64,000 nucleotides of DNA from Burkholderiales bacterium (GTDB lineage: Bacteria; Pseudomonadota; Gammaproteobacteria; Burkholderiales; Burkholderiaceae_C). Under the pieces are notes generated by a model, which was not told where the DNA came from, searched no databases, and saw nothing but the letters and a program-made list of their open reading frames with translations. Position 1 is the first letter of the stretch; each line of letters opens with the position of its first letter. This document shows, in pieces, positions 34,301 through 41,245 of this stretch. The position numbers and the translations under genes are program-made. The DNA lies in NCBI GenBank assembly GCA_016223165.1, contig JACRPO010000008.1, forward strand, positions 1-64,000, given 5' to 3'.

Positions 34301-37046
34301 GCGCGAGATCCACCTGGCCGGCCGCTCGGAAGCCTGGACCGGCTTGCGCCTGCGCGTGGCCACGCTCGACGCGACGGCGCAGCTGACGCTCGATGGCGCG
34401 AGCGCGGGCAGCAGCGCCGCCGGCAGCGCGGGACTGCGTGTCCTCGAAGGCAGCACCCTGCGGCTGCAGGCCGCGGCCGGCGGTGGCGGCGCGCAGATGC
34501 GGCTGCACGGTGAGAACCTCTTCGGGGGCCGCGGCCTCGTCGTCCAGGGCGGCACGCAGGCGCGCGGCAGCCTGCCGACGCAGCTTGTCGTGAACGGCGC
34601 GTCGCTGCTGGTCGAAGGCCTGGCCGCGGGCCAGGTGGGGCTCGAGCTCCTCGGCAACCTCGCCGGCCAGGGGCCGGAGCCGCAGCCGCTGGAGCCGCAG
34701 GCGCGACTGCAAGGCGTCGCCGCGAGCCCGCTGGGCCTCGGCATCGACGCGCTCGGCGCCACCGCGGTCACGCTGCGCGGCAGCTCGAACGCCGGTGCGA
34801 GCGCCAACACGAGTGCGGCGCTGGTGATGCAGACGGCCGAACTGCTCGGTCCCTCGGCCGCGGGAGCCTCCGTGACGCTGGACGCGACCGGTGCGCTGAC
34901 GCTCGCCGATTCGCAGCTTTCGAATGCGGGAGCGATGACGTTGCGCGCGCGCGGCGCCGGCGTCAACGGCTCGTTGCTGAGCTTGATGAACTCATCGCTC
35001 ACGGCGGGTGGCGCGCTCATCGTCGACGGGCAGGCGAGCAGCGGCGGCATCGGCGTTTCACTGCTCGGCGGTGACACGATCCGCGGTGCCAACGTGCAGG
35101 TCAACGGGGCCGGCAGCGGCGCGTCCGGCGTCCTCTTCAGCGCGCCCGCAGTCGCCTCGACGCTGGGCGCCACGGCCGGCAACCTCACGATCGACGGCGG
35201 CGCCACCAGCGGTGCCTTGCCCAGCGTCACGTTCGCCGGCGGCTGGGCGCTGCAGGCGTCGGACACGTTGACGCTGCGCACGCGCAACGGCCTGCCGCTG
35301 GTGGCCGGGTCGCAACCCGGGCTGCAGCCGGCCTTCAACGCCGGCCGGTTCTTCGTGCTCGCCGGCGATTCGCCTGCGGCGCTGGCCATCGGTCAGGGCG
35401 GGGTCATCGACTCGGGTGCGTTGACGGCTGCGCTGGCCGGCATGCCAGCGACAGCGACGACGGTGCTGCTGGCGCCAGCGGCCGGCGGTTCGATCACCAT
35501 CAGCGGCGCGATCGACGTGCCCTCGCGTCTGACACTGCAGGCCGAGCGCATCGACATCACCGGCGGCGGGTCGCTCGCGTCGCGCGCCGGCGGCGATGCC
35601 ATCGTGCTGGGCGGCGCATCGTCGGCCAGGCTCGCAGGCTTCGGCAACAGCAGCACCGCCGGTGCGGCCGCGCTGGCCGCACCCAACGGCCGCTGGCTGT
35701 TGCTGGCCGATGACCCACGCCAGGTGACCCTCGGTGGTCTGGTGGCCGACTTCACGGTGTTCGGCCTGCAATCCGGCGGCGACTCGATCATCCCGGCCAC
35801 TGGCAACGTGTTCGGGTTCGGCGTCCCGGTGGTCACGCTCACGGGCAGCGCCGGCGACCCGGCCACGGCGAGCAGCAACCACACGCTGGAGGCCGCCCGT
35901 GCCGCGGTGACGGTGCACACGGCTTGGAGCACGCCCACCAAGAGCCGGCTCTTCGACGCCGCGGTCGCCCTCGAAGGCGGCGAAGGCATGTCCGAGCGCA
36001 CGCTCGACTGGTCGAGCCTGCCGCGCGAGGAGGCGATCTCGCTGCTGGCGGCGCGTGCGCGCTACAAGCAGAAGGTGTTCGCCAACGGCGTCTACCGCCT
36101 GCAGCAGGACCCGCGCCTCGGCGATGCGCCGGTGTGCGCCAACGAGACCGAGGCGCAAACGGGCCGCTGCATCGTCACCGAAGCGCTGAAGCGCCAGCTG
36201 CTCGCCGTGCGCACGCCACCGGGCGGCGTGAACGCGGAGGCGACGCTCGGTGCGCAGCTGCCCCGGCCAGGGCAGCGCCGCGTGACCCGTGCCGAGCTGC
36301 CCGGCATCGAACGCAAGCTGGCGCTGCTGATCGGCACCAACCGCTACGAAGACCGGCGCGTGCCCGAACTGACCGGCGCCGTGCCCGACGTGCGCGCGGT
36401 GCGCGAGCTGCTCGAGGGCCGCCTCGGCTACGAGACCACAGTGCTGGAGAACGCCGGCCGCGAGGAGATGTTGCGCGCCTTCAACCGGCTCGCCTTGCTG
36501 GCGCAGCCCAACGACTCGGTGATCGTCTACTACGCCGGCCACGGCGTGGTGGTGCCGATCGCCGGCATCGACACCGGTTACTGGCTGCCCGCCGACGCCG
36601 ACGCGGAGTTCCCGGCGACATGGCTCGCCAACGCCGACATCGCGCGCCTGGTGGCCGCCGTCAGCGCGAGGCAGCTGATGCTCGTCTCCGACAGCTGCTA
36701 CTCGGGCACGCTGGTGGGCAAGGAACGCGTGGAGCTCGGCCGCGGCACCTTGAACGCCGAAGAGCTGCTCAGGCGCCGCGCCGCGGTGGCGATGAGTTCC
36801 GGCGGCGACGAGCCCGTGGCCGACAGCGGCCGCGGCGGCCACTCGATCTTCGCCTGGCACTTCATGCGCGCGCTCGAGGACCTGGACCGCTGGCAGGTCG
36901 GCGGCAGCCTGTACGAACGAGTGAAGGCCGCGGTGCTGCGCGACTTTCCGCAGACGCCGCAGTACGGCGCCTCGCGCAGCGCCGGGCATCAGGGAGATAC
37001 GGACTATCTGTTCGAGAGGAGGGCGCTGGAGGGGCGAGCGCCTTGA
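31314..37046 (+). CDS. TPS-secreted filamentous-haemagglutinin protein with C-terminal caspase-like domain
   Basis: The protein has 1910 residues. A long basic signal peptide (ending near LPPALAQ) precedes a TPS export domain (about 48-300) with VLNWQSFNIG and LLNPHGVLFG, the NPNG-type motif. A beta-helical passenger follows, including GGFVETSGGWLDA and TWLLDPHDILI. Two cysteines (1608, 1619) form a possible disulphide loop. The C terminus (about 1665-1890) is a C14 caspase-like domain: KLALLIGTNRYED, catalytic His1743 in YYAGHG and Cys1795 in SDSCYSG. The cognate TpsB lies immediately upstream. The arrangement predicts a secreted or surface-bound caspase-type protease of unknown target. Confidence 0.9.
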   Translation: MRSPLSCPTWRTRPLRRRAHPPHRRAPLARAAATAWLLAALPPALAQTAPLLPQGAQVQAGQATITTQGALMTVRNAPNTVLNWQSFNIGAGAGVYFEQANAASRVLNRVTGNDPSAIFGTLASNGQVWLLNPHGVLFGSGARVDVAGLMAGTLRLADSDFLAGRYRFGVAPGDAPALVRNEGTLRTVYGGQIALVGTRVENAGEASAPGGQVTLAAGRSVELVDTGLPNLVVRLREGAGEAINTGRLVADGGRIDLHGAIVNQEGVVRADTLAPDAEGRIVLRASDTLTLGERSVTAATAAPMSASPARGEAPVPARGEAPVPARGDAPPSPRASARGGSIDLLGSQVALVGEALVDVSGAAGGGTIRLGGGLQGRDASVPNARAVFIGPAAELRADASGARGAGGRIVVWSDDATRAYGRFSATGGRLAGDGGFVETSGGWLDARPAAMDLSARAGRAGTWLLDPHDILITSAATAIDEDIAPGPGPVFTSVGASSILTTRTLAAALNGGASVRVVTGNDDNSFQFGHIEMRDATLAVAPPIGVTLSLEAHRDIVISDSVITSTGAPLSLSLSAAGSGFGAIEISGSRIATNGGNITLGGTLARQFTRPDGTLTPERRVATAWAFDGDVEGPQPAAANGNTYGIEIRSSTFDLGAGTFAAAGYSDTGAGIHIGASPFSETAVRIDARNIELFGVGEVVGTEETTGVLLRGLTTLAATQSMSIEGSGRTGVQIEAGARLALNGAAGSGASLAIAGYGSAGHGVWLVADVPTGEGNEAGPGSRVTVDNGSLAVQARSAAEAGLVMTNDAGAPGPLIDLTGATGATFDVPASAAGTFGSTSILLDNVTLALPAAGSTSFSGNLGITWNGAAAGGGSGSLSLSGPGVHLFNSTITGAGLAVNFAATGAQREGVSLEGSTITTGGGDVRFGAEQIATSPRLGTTAAAMPWIEIDGGGSDNAALSVYLSTIDAGSGSIRGGGANRAAGDGVEILSSTLSAREIHLAGRSEAWTGLRLRVATLDATAQLTLDGASAGSSAAGSAGLRVLEGSTLRLQAAAGGGGAQMRLHGENLFGGRGLVVQGGTQARGSLPTQLVVNGASLLVEGLAAGQVGLELLGNLAGQGPEPQPLEPQARLQGVAASPLGLGIDALGATAVTLRGSSNAGASANTSAALVMQTAELLGPSAAGASVTLDATGALTLADSQLSNAGAMTLRARGAGVNGSLLSLMNSSLTAGGALIVDGQASSGGIGVSLLGGDTIRGANVQVNGAGSGASGVLFSAPAVASTLGATAGNLTIDGGATSGALPSVTFAGGWALQASDTLTLRTRNGLPLVAGSQPGLQPAFNAGRFFVLAGDSPAALAIGQGGVIDSGALTAALAGMPATATTVLLAPAAGGSITISGAIDVPSRLTLQAERIDITGGGSLASRAGGDAIVLGGASSARLAGFGNSSTAGAAALAAPNGRWLLLADDPRQVTLGGLVADFTVFGLQSGGDSIIPATGNVFGFGVPVVTLTGSAGDPATASSNHTLEAARAAVTVHTAWSTPTKSRLFDAAVALEGGEGMSERTLDWSSLPREEAISLLAARARYKQKVFANGVYRLQQDPRLGDAPVCANETEAQTGRCIVTEALKRQLLAVRTPPGGVNAEATLGAQLPRPGQRRVTRAELPGIERKLALLIGTNRYEDRRVPELTGAVPDVRAVRELLEGRLGYETTVLENAGREEMLRAFNRLALLAQPNDSVIVYYAGHGVVVPIAGIDTGYWLPADADAEFPATWLANADIARLVAAVSARQLMLVSDSCYSGTLVGKERVELGRGTLNAEELLRRRAAVAMSSGGDEPVADSGRGGHSIFAWHFMRALEDLDRWQVGGSLYERVKAAVLRDFPQTPQYGASRSAGHQGDTDYLFERRALEGRAP
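32238..32309 (+). repeat. Three tandem 24-bp repeats within the TPS exoprotein gene
   Basis: Three copies of a 24-bp unit (32238-32261, 32262-32285, 32286-32309) encode ARGEAPVP-type octapeptides. The first two differ at a few third-codon positions, the third is diverged at its end. This in-frame minisatellite forms a Pro/Ala/Arg/Glu linker between the TPS domain and the rest of the passenger and could vary in copy number without a frameshift. Confidence 0.85.
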
Positions 37047-37362
37047 AGGGCGTGAGTGGGCGTGAGTGAGCGATCGCGCGGCCGGCCTGAGTCTCGACAG
37101 CGTCGCAGCGCCACCGAGCGCGGGCGGCGATGCCAGGTCCCGGTTCCACCTGAATGCTCGGTCAGCCGCACCCGTGCGGGCAATCCGGCCATGGCGTCCG
37201 CTTGCCGGATGAAGTCATCGCCATCGAGTCGGCGCGCCGATCTTGTCCCCGCCCTGGGCGTCACCTATTGTCGAGGTCGAGCGACCGCACGACCCGTGCG
37301 CACCCGTCCTGTGCAGCAGCCGGTTCGGCCTGTCGGCTGCCGGCCCCTCGAGGAGAACAACC
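37047..37362. other. 316-nt gap between the TPS exoprotein and the metallopeptidase-like gene
   Basis: No conserved gene is seen. A 10-nt direct repeat (GGGCGTGAGT, twice) lies just after the TPS gene stop. A promoter candidate for the next gene lies at 37243-37271. No strong terminator hairpin with a T-tract is visible after the exoprotein gene. Confidence 0.6.
37243..37271 (+). promoter_or_regulatory. Possible sigma70 promoter of the PG-binding/metallopeptidase gene
   Basis: TTGTCC (37243-37248) and TATTGT (37266-37271) are 17 nt apart, each matching 4 of 6 consensus bases. A start near 37278 would leave a leader of about 85 nt with an AGGAG site at 37351-37355. Confidence 0.4.
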
Positions 37363-38202
37363 ATGCCACTGATTTCGCCCAGGTTCACATCAAGCACGAC
37401 CTTGCGCAAGGTCGAGCAGAACTTGGCGGTGCTGAAGGTGGGCGCGAGCGGCCGGGCGGTCCACCTGGTCCAGATGGCGCTCATCGACCTCGGCTTCGCG
37501 CTTCCGGTGTCGACCGCGGACGCGACCTACAGCCCTGACGGGATCTTCGGCGACGAGACCCGCCGTGCGGTGATGGCCTTCCAGAGGTCGGCCCTGCCAC
37601 CCCTGCCCGACGATGGGGAGGTGGGTCAGAACACTCTGCGCGAACTCGATCGCCGCTGCGGCGGCTTCAGGCATCGGGTGCGGCTGCACTTTCGTTCGAT
37701 TGCACTCACCGATGTCCCGTTCCAGCAGAGCCTGAGGAACGCGGAGCTCGTGTTCGGCCAGTACGCGATCAAGGTCGAGTACGCGTCGGGGCAGTCGCTC
37801 CTGCTGGACGAGGCGCAAAGCCGGCTGTTCCGTCAGATCGACCAGGCCTGTGAGTGGAACCTCTCGTCAGGCGAGTTCCATCAGCTGCAGGGCCTGGGAA
37901 CGCCGGCACCGGCGAGCGACGTGCTCGTCTTCCACGTGAACCGGTTCGCCGACGGCAACGTGCTGGGCTGCGGCGGGCACGCCCCCGATCGCCCCGCGTG
38001 CACGGTCACGGCCAATGCCCTGGCCTGGGACACGGCGCACGAGGTCTGCCACGTCCTGCTCGGCTCGACATTCGCGCCGGTGCACGTCGACGACCGCAGG
38101 AACCTGATGCATCCGCATTCGCGCAGGTTGGAGAGCATCCCGGTGCTGACCGACAGGCAGGTGGCGCGGGTGCGGGCGAGCGCGAACTGCTTGCCGGTGT
38201 GA
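37363..38202 (+). CDS. Peptidoglycan-binding protein with HExxH metallopeptidase-like domain
   Basis: The protein has 279 residues. Residues 22-98 are a PG_binding_1 domain (VLKVGASGRAVHLVQMALIDLGF, DGIFGDETRRAVMAFQ, VGQNTLREL). The C-terminal half contains HEVCH (226-230), a possible third ligand His241 and a NLMHP turn (247-251), reminiscent of metzincin zinc proteases. There is no signal peptide, so if it acts on peptidoglycan it needs a non-Sec route such as the T6SS. It converges with the TIGR02270 gene after 6 nt. A T6SS effector role is inference. Confidence 0.7.
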   Translation: MPLISPRFTSSTTLRKVEQNLAVLKVGASGRAVHLVQMALIDLGFALPVSTADATYSPDGIFGDETRRAVMAFQRSALPPLPDDGEVGQNTLRELDRRCGGFRHRVRLHFRSIALTDVPFQQSLRNAELVFGQYAIKVEYASGQSLLLDEAQSRLFRQIDQACEWNLSSGEFHQLQGLGTPAPASDVLVFHVNRFADGNVLGCGGHAPDRPACTVTANALAWDTAHEVCHVLLGSTFAPVHVDDRRNLMHPHSRRLESIPVLTDRQVARVRASANCLPV

Positions 38203-38208
38203 GTCAGG

Positions 38209-39417
38209 TCAGACGATCGGCGGGGGCGCGCACACCGGCCGGCCGGAAAACGCTGCGCGCGCGGCCGCATCCCAGCGTGCTTCGAGATCGAGCCGCTGCA
38301 GCCCCTCGCGGTCGAGCTCACTGTCGACCCGTGCGCCGGCGCACCAGCGCGTGCCCCCAGCCCAGTGCTCGCCATGGCGTTCGAGTAGCGCACGGGCTCT
38401 CTCGACGTCGGGCAGCCAAACCGCGGGCGCCATCTCTCGTTCGAACTCGTCGGCCCCGTCGGAGACGGGCAGCGTGCGCCGTTCGCCGCGCACGTCGTGG
38501 CCCGTGAGGCGCGTGAAGGCTTCGCCCGCGGCGGCGGCCAGTGCCGGCGCGGCAGGGTCCATCCAGCGCAGCAGCGCGTTCAGCGCCATCGGATGGCCGT
38601 AGCGCGCCAGGACTTCGCAGCGCACCGCCCCATCTTGCAGGGCCAGCACCAATTGCTGGACCAGCGGCGCGTCCTCGGCCGCGCCCAACACGGCGAGGCC
38701 CTCGAGCGCGACGCCATCGCCTTCGCGGCTGCGCTCGCGCAGCAAGGGAAGAACCGCCGCATGGCCGCCCCAGGCCGCGGCCCACCAGGCAGCACGTCGC
38801 AGCGCGGCATCGTCGTGCTTCAGCGCTGCGGCGTAGGGCCGCGCCGCTCGCGTGGGCGCCGCGCCCAGCGCATCGGCGGCCGCCGCAGCGCGCCATGCGA
38901 GCGCGGCGACATGCGCATCGTCGTGCTCGACGAGCGCGGCCAATCGCGACGACGAAGCATCGAGCAGGCGATGGTTGGCCAGCACCACGGCAGCCGCTGC
39001 TGCGGTGGCGGGCTTGGCCTGTGCGAGCGCCGATTGCATCTCGGCAACGAAGAGCGCCGGCGGCGCGAAGCTGAGCGCGTCGCGCAGACCGGTGAGGGCA
39101 CCGCCACCGGCGCGCGAGAACTCGACGACGACGCGCTGCGTCGCCCCTGCATCGGCCAGGCGCAGCAGCGCATAGGCGGCGGCGAAGGCCTCGTCGCAAT
39201 CGCCGGTCGCCAGAGCGGGGTCGATGCGCTCGATCAGCTCTGCGGCCGGCGCGACCAGCAGGCCCTGCAGATGCGCTTCGATGCGCTCGCCCAGTTCGTT
39301 GAGCTCGCGCAACCTGTACAGCCGCGAGCCGAGCGCAGCGCGGCGCTGGCCCCACAGGAACGCCAGGTCCTCGGCATGGCGCGCGAGCAGGGCCGGGATG
39401 TAGCGCGCGCGCGGCAT
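38209..39417 (-). CDS. TIGR02270-type HEAT-repeat protein of T6SS loci
   Basis: The protein has 402 residues, rich in Ala and Leu, with helical repeats through most of its length. The N-terminal sequence IPALLARHAEDLAFLWGQRRAAL and the RRAAWWAAAWGGHAAVLPLL repeat resemble the family TIGR02270, which occurs next to vgrG, PAAR and DUF2169 genes. The molecular role is unknown; a chaperone or scaffold for cargo is a guess. It is the last gene of the long minus-strand run, 36 nt after the DUF6484 gene. Confidence 0.75.
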   Translation of the reverse strand: MPRARYIPALLARHAEDLAFLWGQRRAALGSRLYRLRELNELGERIEAHLQGLLVAPAAELIERIDPALATGDCDEAFAAAYALLRLADAGATQRVVVEFSRAGGGALTGLRDALSFAPPALFVAEMQSALAQAKPATAAAAAVVLANHRLLDASSSRLAALVEHDDAHVAALAWRAAAAADALGAAPTRAARPYAAALKHDDAALRRAAWWAAAWGGHAAVLPLLRERSREGDGVALEGLAVLGAAEDAPLVQQLVLALQDGAVRCEVLARYGHPMALNALLRWMDPAAPALAAAAGEAFTRLTGHDVRGERRTLPVSDGADEFEREMAPAVWLPDVERARALLERHGEHWAGGTRWCAGARVDSELDREGLQRLDLEARWDAAARAAFSGRPVCAPPPIV

Positions 39418-39453
39418 CGCCTCTTGGTCTCGCCGCGAGTTCGTGCTGCTTGT

Positions 39454-39948
39454 TCAGTTGATCGACACGGTGCCGGCGCGGATGCGCTGCGTACCCTTGG
39501 CGCGCACGAGCACGTCGTCGCCGCGGATCATCAGCTTGCCGTCGGCGCGCAGGTCCAGCGAAGACTCGCCGCACTTCAGGCGCAACGTCTGCGTTGCCTC
39601 GAGCGTCAGCTCGGCCGGCGCGCCCGCGGCCGGCGGCACGTAGGGGCCGATGCGGCCCACCACCACCGGGCGGGTGCGCCCGGCCACGGCGGTGAGCAGG
39701 AGCTCGTCGCCGATCTCGAGTGCGGGAGCAGGGCCACCGGAGCTCATGAGCCAGTCGCAGGCGAGTTGGGTACCGTCGCCGAGCAGGGCGACGAGCGTGC
39801 CGTCGCTGCCGATCTCGGCCAGGCGCGCTGACACGGGGGTCGGCGGCAGGACCGCGGCGAGGGCGTCGGCAACGGCTGCCGCAGCCTCGGGGGAGCAAGG
39901 CTCGGCGGTGTCGGCGGGCGCCTGGCGCAGATAGCGCAAGTTCAACAT
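39454..39948 (-). CDS. DUF6484-type T6SS-associated protein
   Basis: The protein has 164 residues. Residues 40-105 (ARLAEIGSDGTLVALLGDG, ELLLTAVAGRTRPVVVGRI) resemble DUF6484, found in T6SS cargo clusters. The C-terminal half (LTLEATQTLRLKCGESSLDLRADGKLMIRGDDVLVRA) looks like the beta-repeat of VgrG spikes, so the protein may add to or cap a spike. The ATG at 39948 has an AAGGA site. It lies between the lipoprotein and the TIGR02270 gene. Confidence 0.7.
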   Translation of the reverse strand: MLNLRYLRQAPADTAEPCSPEAAAAVADALAAVLPPTPVSARLAEIGSDGTLVALLGDGTQLACDWLMSSGGPAPALEIGDELLLTAVAGRTRPVVVGRIGPYVPPAAGAPAELTLEATQTLRLKCGESSLDLRADGKLMIRGDDVLVRAKGTQRIRAGTVSIN

Positions 39949-39979
39949 GGTGGTCCTTCCTGAATCGTGGTCATCGCCA

Positions 39980-41245
39980 TCAAGGTGCCGCCCAGCGGGC
40001 ATGGCGCAAGGTATGTCCGGAGTCGCCCGGCTCGGCCCAAACGAGATGCCAATCGCGACCGATCTGCTGCACCGCGAGCTGGTCGCCGCGCGTGTCCACG
40101 CGCAACTGGGCCACCGAGGTCCACGCCGCCGCTTGGTAGCGCAGCACCGCGATCTCGGGCCCTTGCTTGCCGGCGTGCATCGCGAAGAGCCAGGGCTGGC
40201 CGTCGTCCGCGGCGGCGAGCGCGAAGGCCGTCAGAGCGCCGAGCCCGTGCGCCGCCGAGAGGTCGGTGACGGCGCCGCTTGCGCCCGTGCTCACCAGCAG
40301 CCGGCGCGGGCCGGCGTCCGCGCCGCGCCCGTAGCGCGGCAGGCTCCAGAATGGCCGATAGGCAGTGCCGGCGCGCAGGAAGGCCCGGTGCAGTTGACCG
40401 CCGGCCATCAAGGCCTGCGGCTCGGCGGCATTGGGCAGCGGCGGCGCCGGCGGCGTGGCGGCCGGCGCCGGCGGCCGCTGCGCTGGTGCCGCGGTGCCTG
40501 CCCGCGCGGGAAGAGGGATCTGCGCCAGCGGCGAAGCCCCGGCGGCGGGCGCGGCCGCGGCGGCCTTGGCATCCAGCAGCACGGCCTGCCCGTCTGCGGT
40601 GTTGGCGATCACGAGGGTGTCCCCCGCGCCAAGCACCCAGCGCGGGCTGAACAGCCAACGCCGGGGCGCCAGGAGGTCGGCCACGTTCCATTGATCGCTC
40701 GGGTCGAGCTTCACCGAGGCGGCCTCGGCCGCGCCGAGGTGCAGTTCGTGCAGGTCGGCAAATTCCGGCGCCGGCGAGCGCGCCTCGAGCAGCGGCGCGA
40801 GTCTCGTGCGCGCCAGCTGCAGCGGCCAGCCGTGGTTGACCTCGAGCACGAAGGCCAGCTCGTCGCCCTGCACCAGCGCATCGGCGCCACGGACACCGAC
40901 ATCGTCGTTGTCGATGCGGCGCAGCGTCTGCGCGGGGCCTTGGCCGATGCGCGCGACGAGCAGGGTGCTGCGCGTGCGTGCCTCGTTGCGCTCGATGAGG
41001 CCGATGTGCGGCTGGCCGGCGTGCACGAAGGGCCACAGTGCCACCAGCTGCGGGCTTTGGTGCAGCGGCGTGGATTTCAGATCGGCCATTCGCTTGTCCC
41101 CCGTGGCCGACGCGCCGCAGCCCTGGGCCAGGGCCAGGGCGAGCAGCGCGAACCGGCGTGCAATGGCGCGCGCAACATCGCGTCTGAGCCGCGCGCGGGC
41201 GAGGTGCTCACAAGCCGGGCGGCCTCTTTCAATTGCTCGCACCAT
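39980..41245 (-). CDS. Putative lipoprotein overlapping the transglutaminase-like gene (candidate immunity)
   Basis: The protein has 421 residues. A hydrophobic stretch (about 31-42) followed by AQGC (Cys43) suggests a lipoprotein signal, though the n-region is long and the start is uncertain. The rest has repeated beta-strand motifs (PQLVALWPFVHAGQPHIGLIER, GRDWHLVWAEPGDSG) with a Pro/Ala linker near 255-290. It may be a beta-propeller. No family is recognised. Its first 17 nt overlap the 3' end of the transglutaminase-like gene, the arrangement expected of an effector and its periplasmic immunity protein. Confidence 0.6.
   Translation of the reverse strand: MVRAIERGRPACEHLARARLRRDVARAIARRFALLALALAQGCGASATGDKRMADLKSTPLHQSPQLVALWPFVHAGQPHIGLIERNEARTRSTLLVARIGQGPAQTLRRIDNDDVGVRGADALVQGDELAFVLEVNHGWPLQLARTRLAPLLEARSPAPEFADLHELHLGAAEAASVKLDPSDQWNVADLLAPRRWLFSPRWVLGAGDTLVIANTADGQAVLLDAKAAAAAPAAGASPLAQIPLPARAGTAAPAQRPPAPAATPPAPPLPNAAEPQALMAGGQLHRAFLRAGTAYRPFWSLPRYGRGADAGPRRLLVSTGASGAVTDLSAAHGLGALTAFALAAADDGQPWLFAMHAGKQGPEIAVLRYQAAAWTSVAQLRVDTRGDQLAVQQIGRDWHLVWAEPGDSGHTLRHARWAAP

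Noticed and set aside
31329..34712. 1127-codon minus-strand frame opposite the TPS exoprotein gene
   Set aside because: Shadow frame with no recognisable domain; the + strand has TPS and caspase motifs at the two ends of a single frame.
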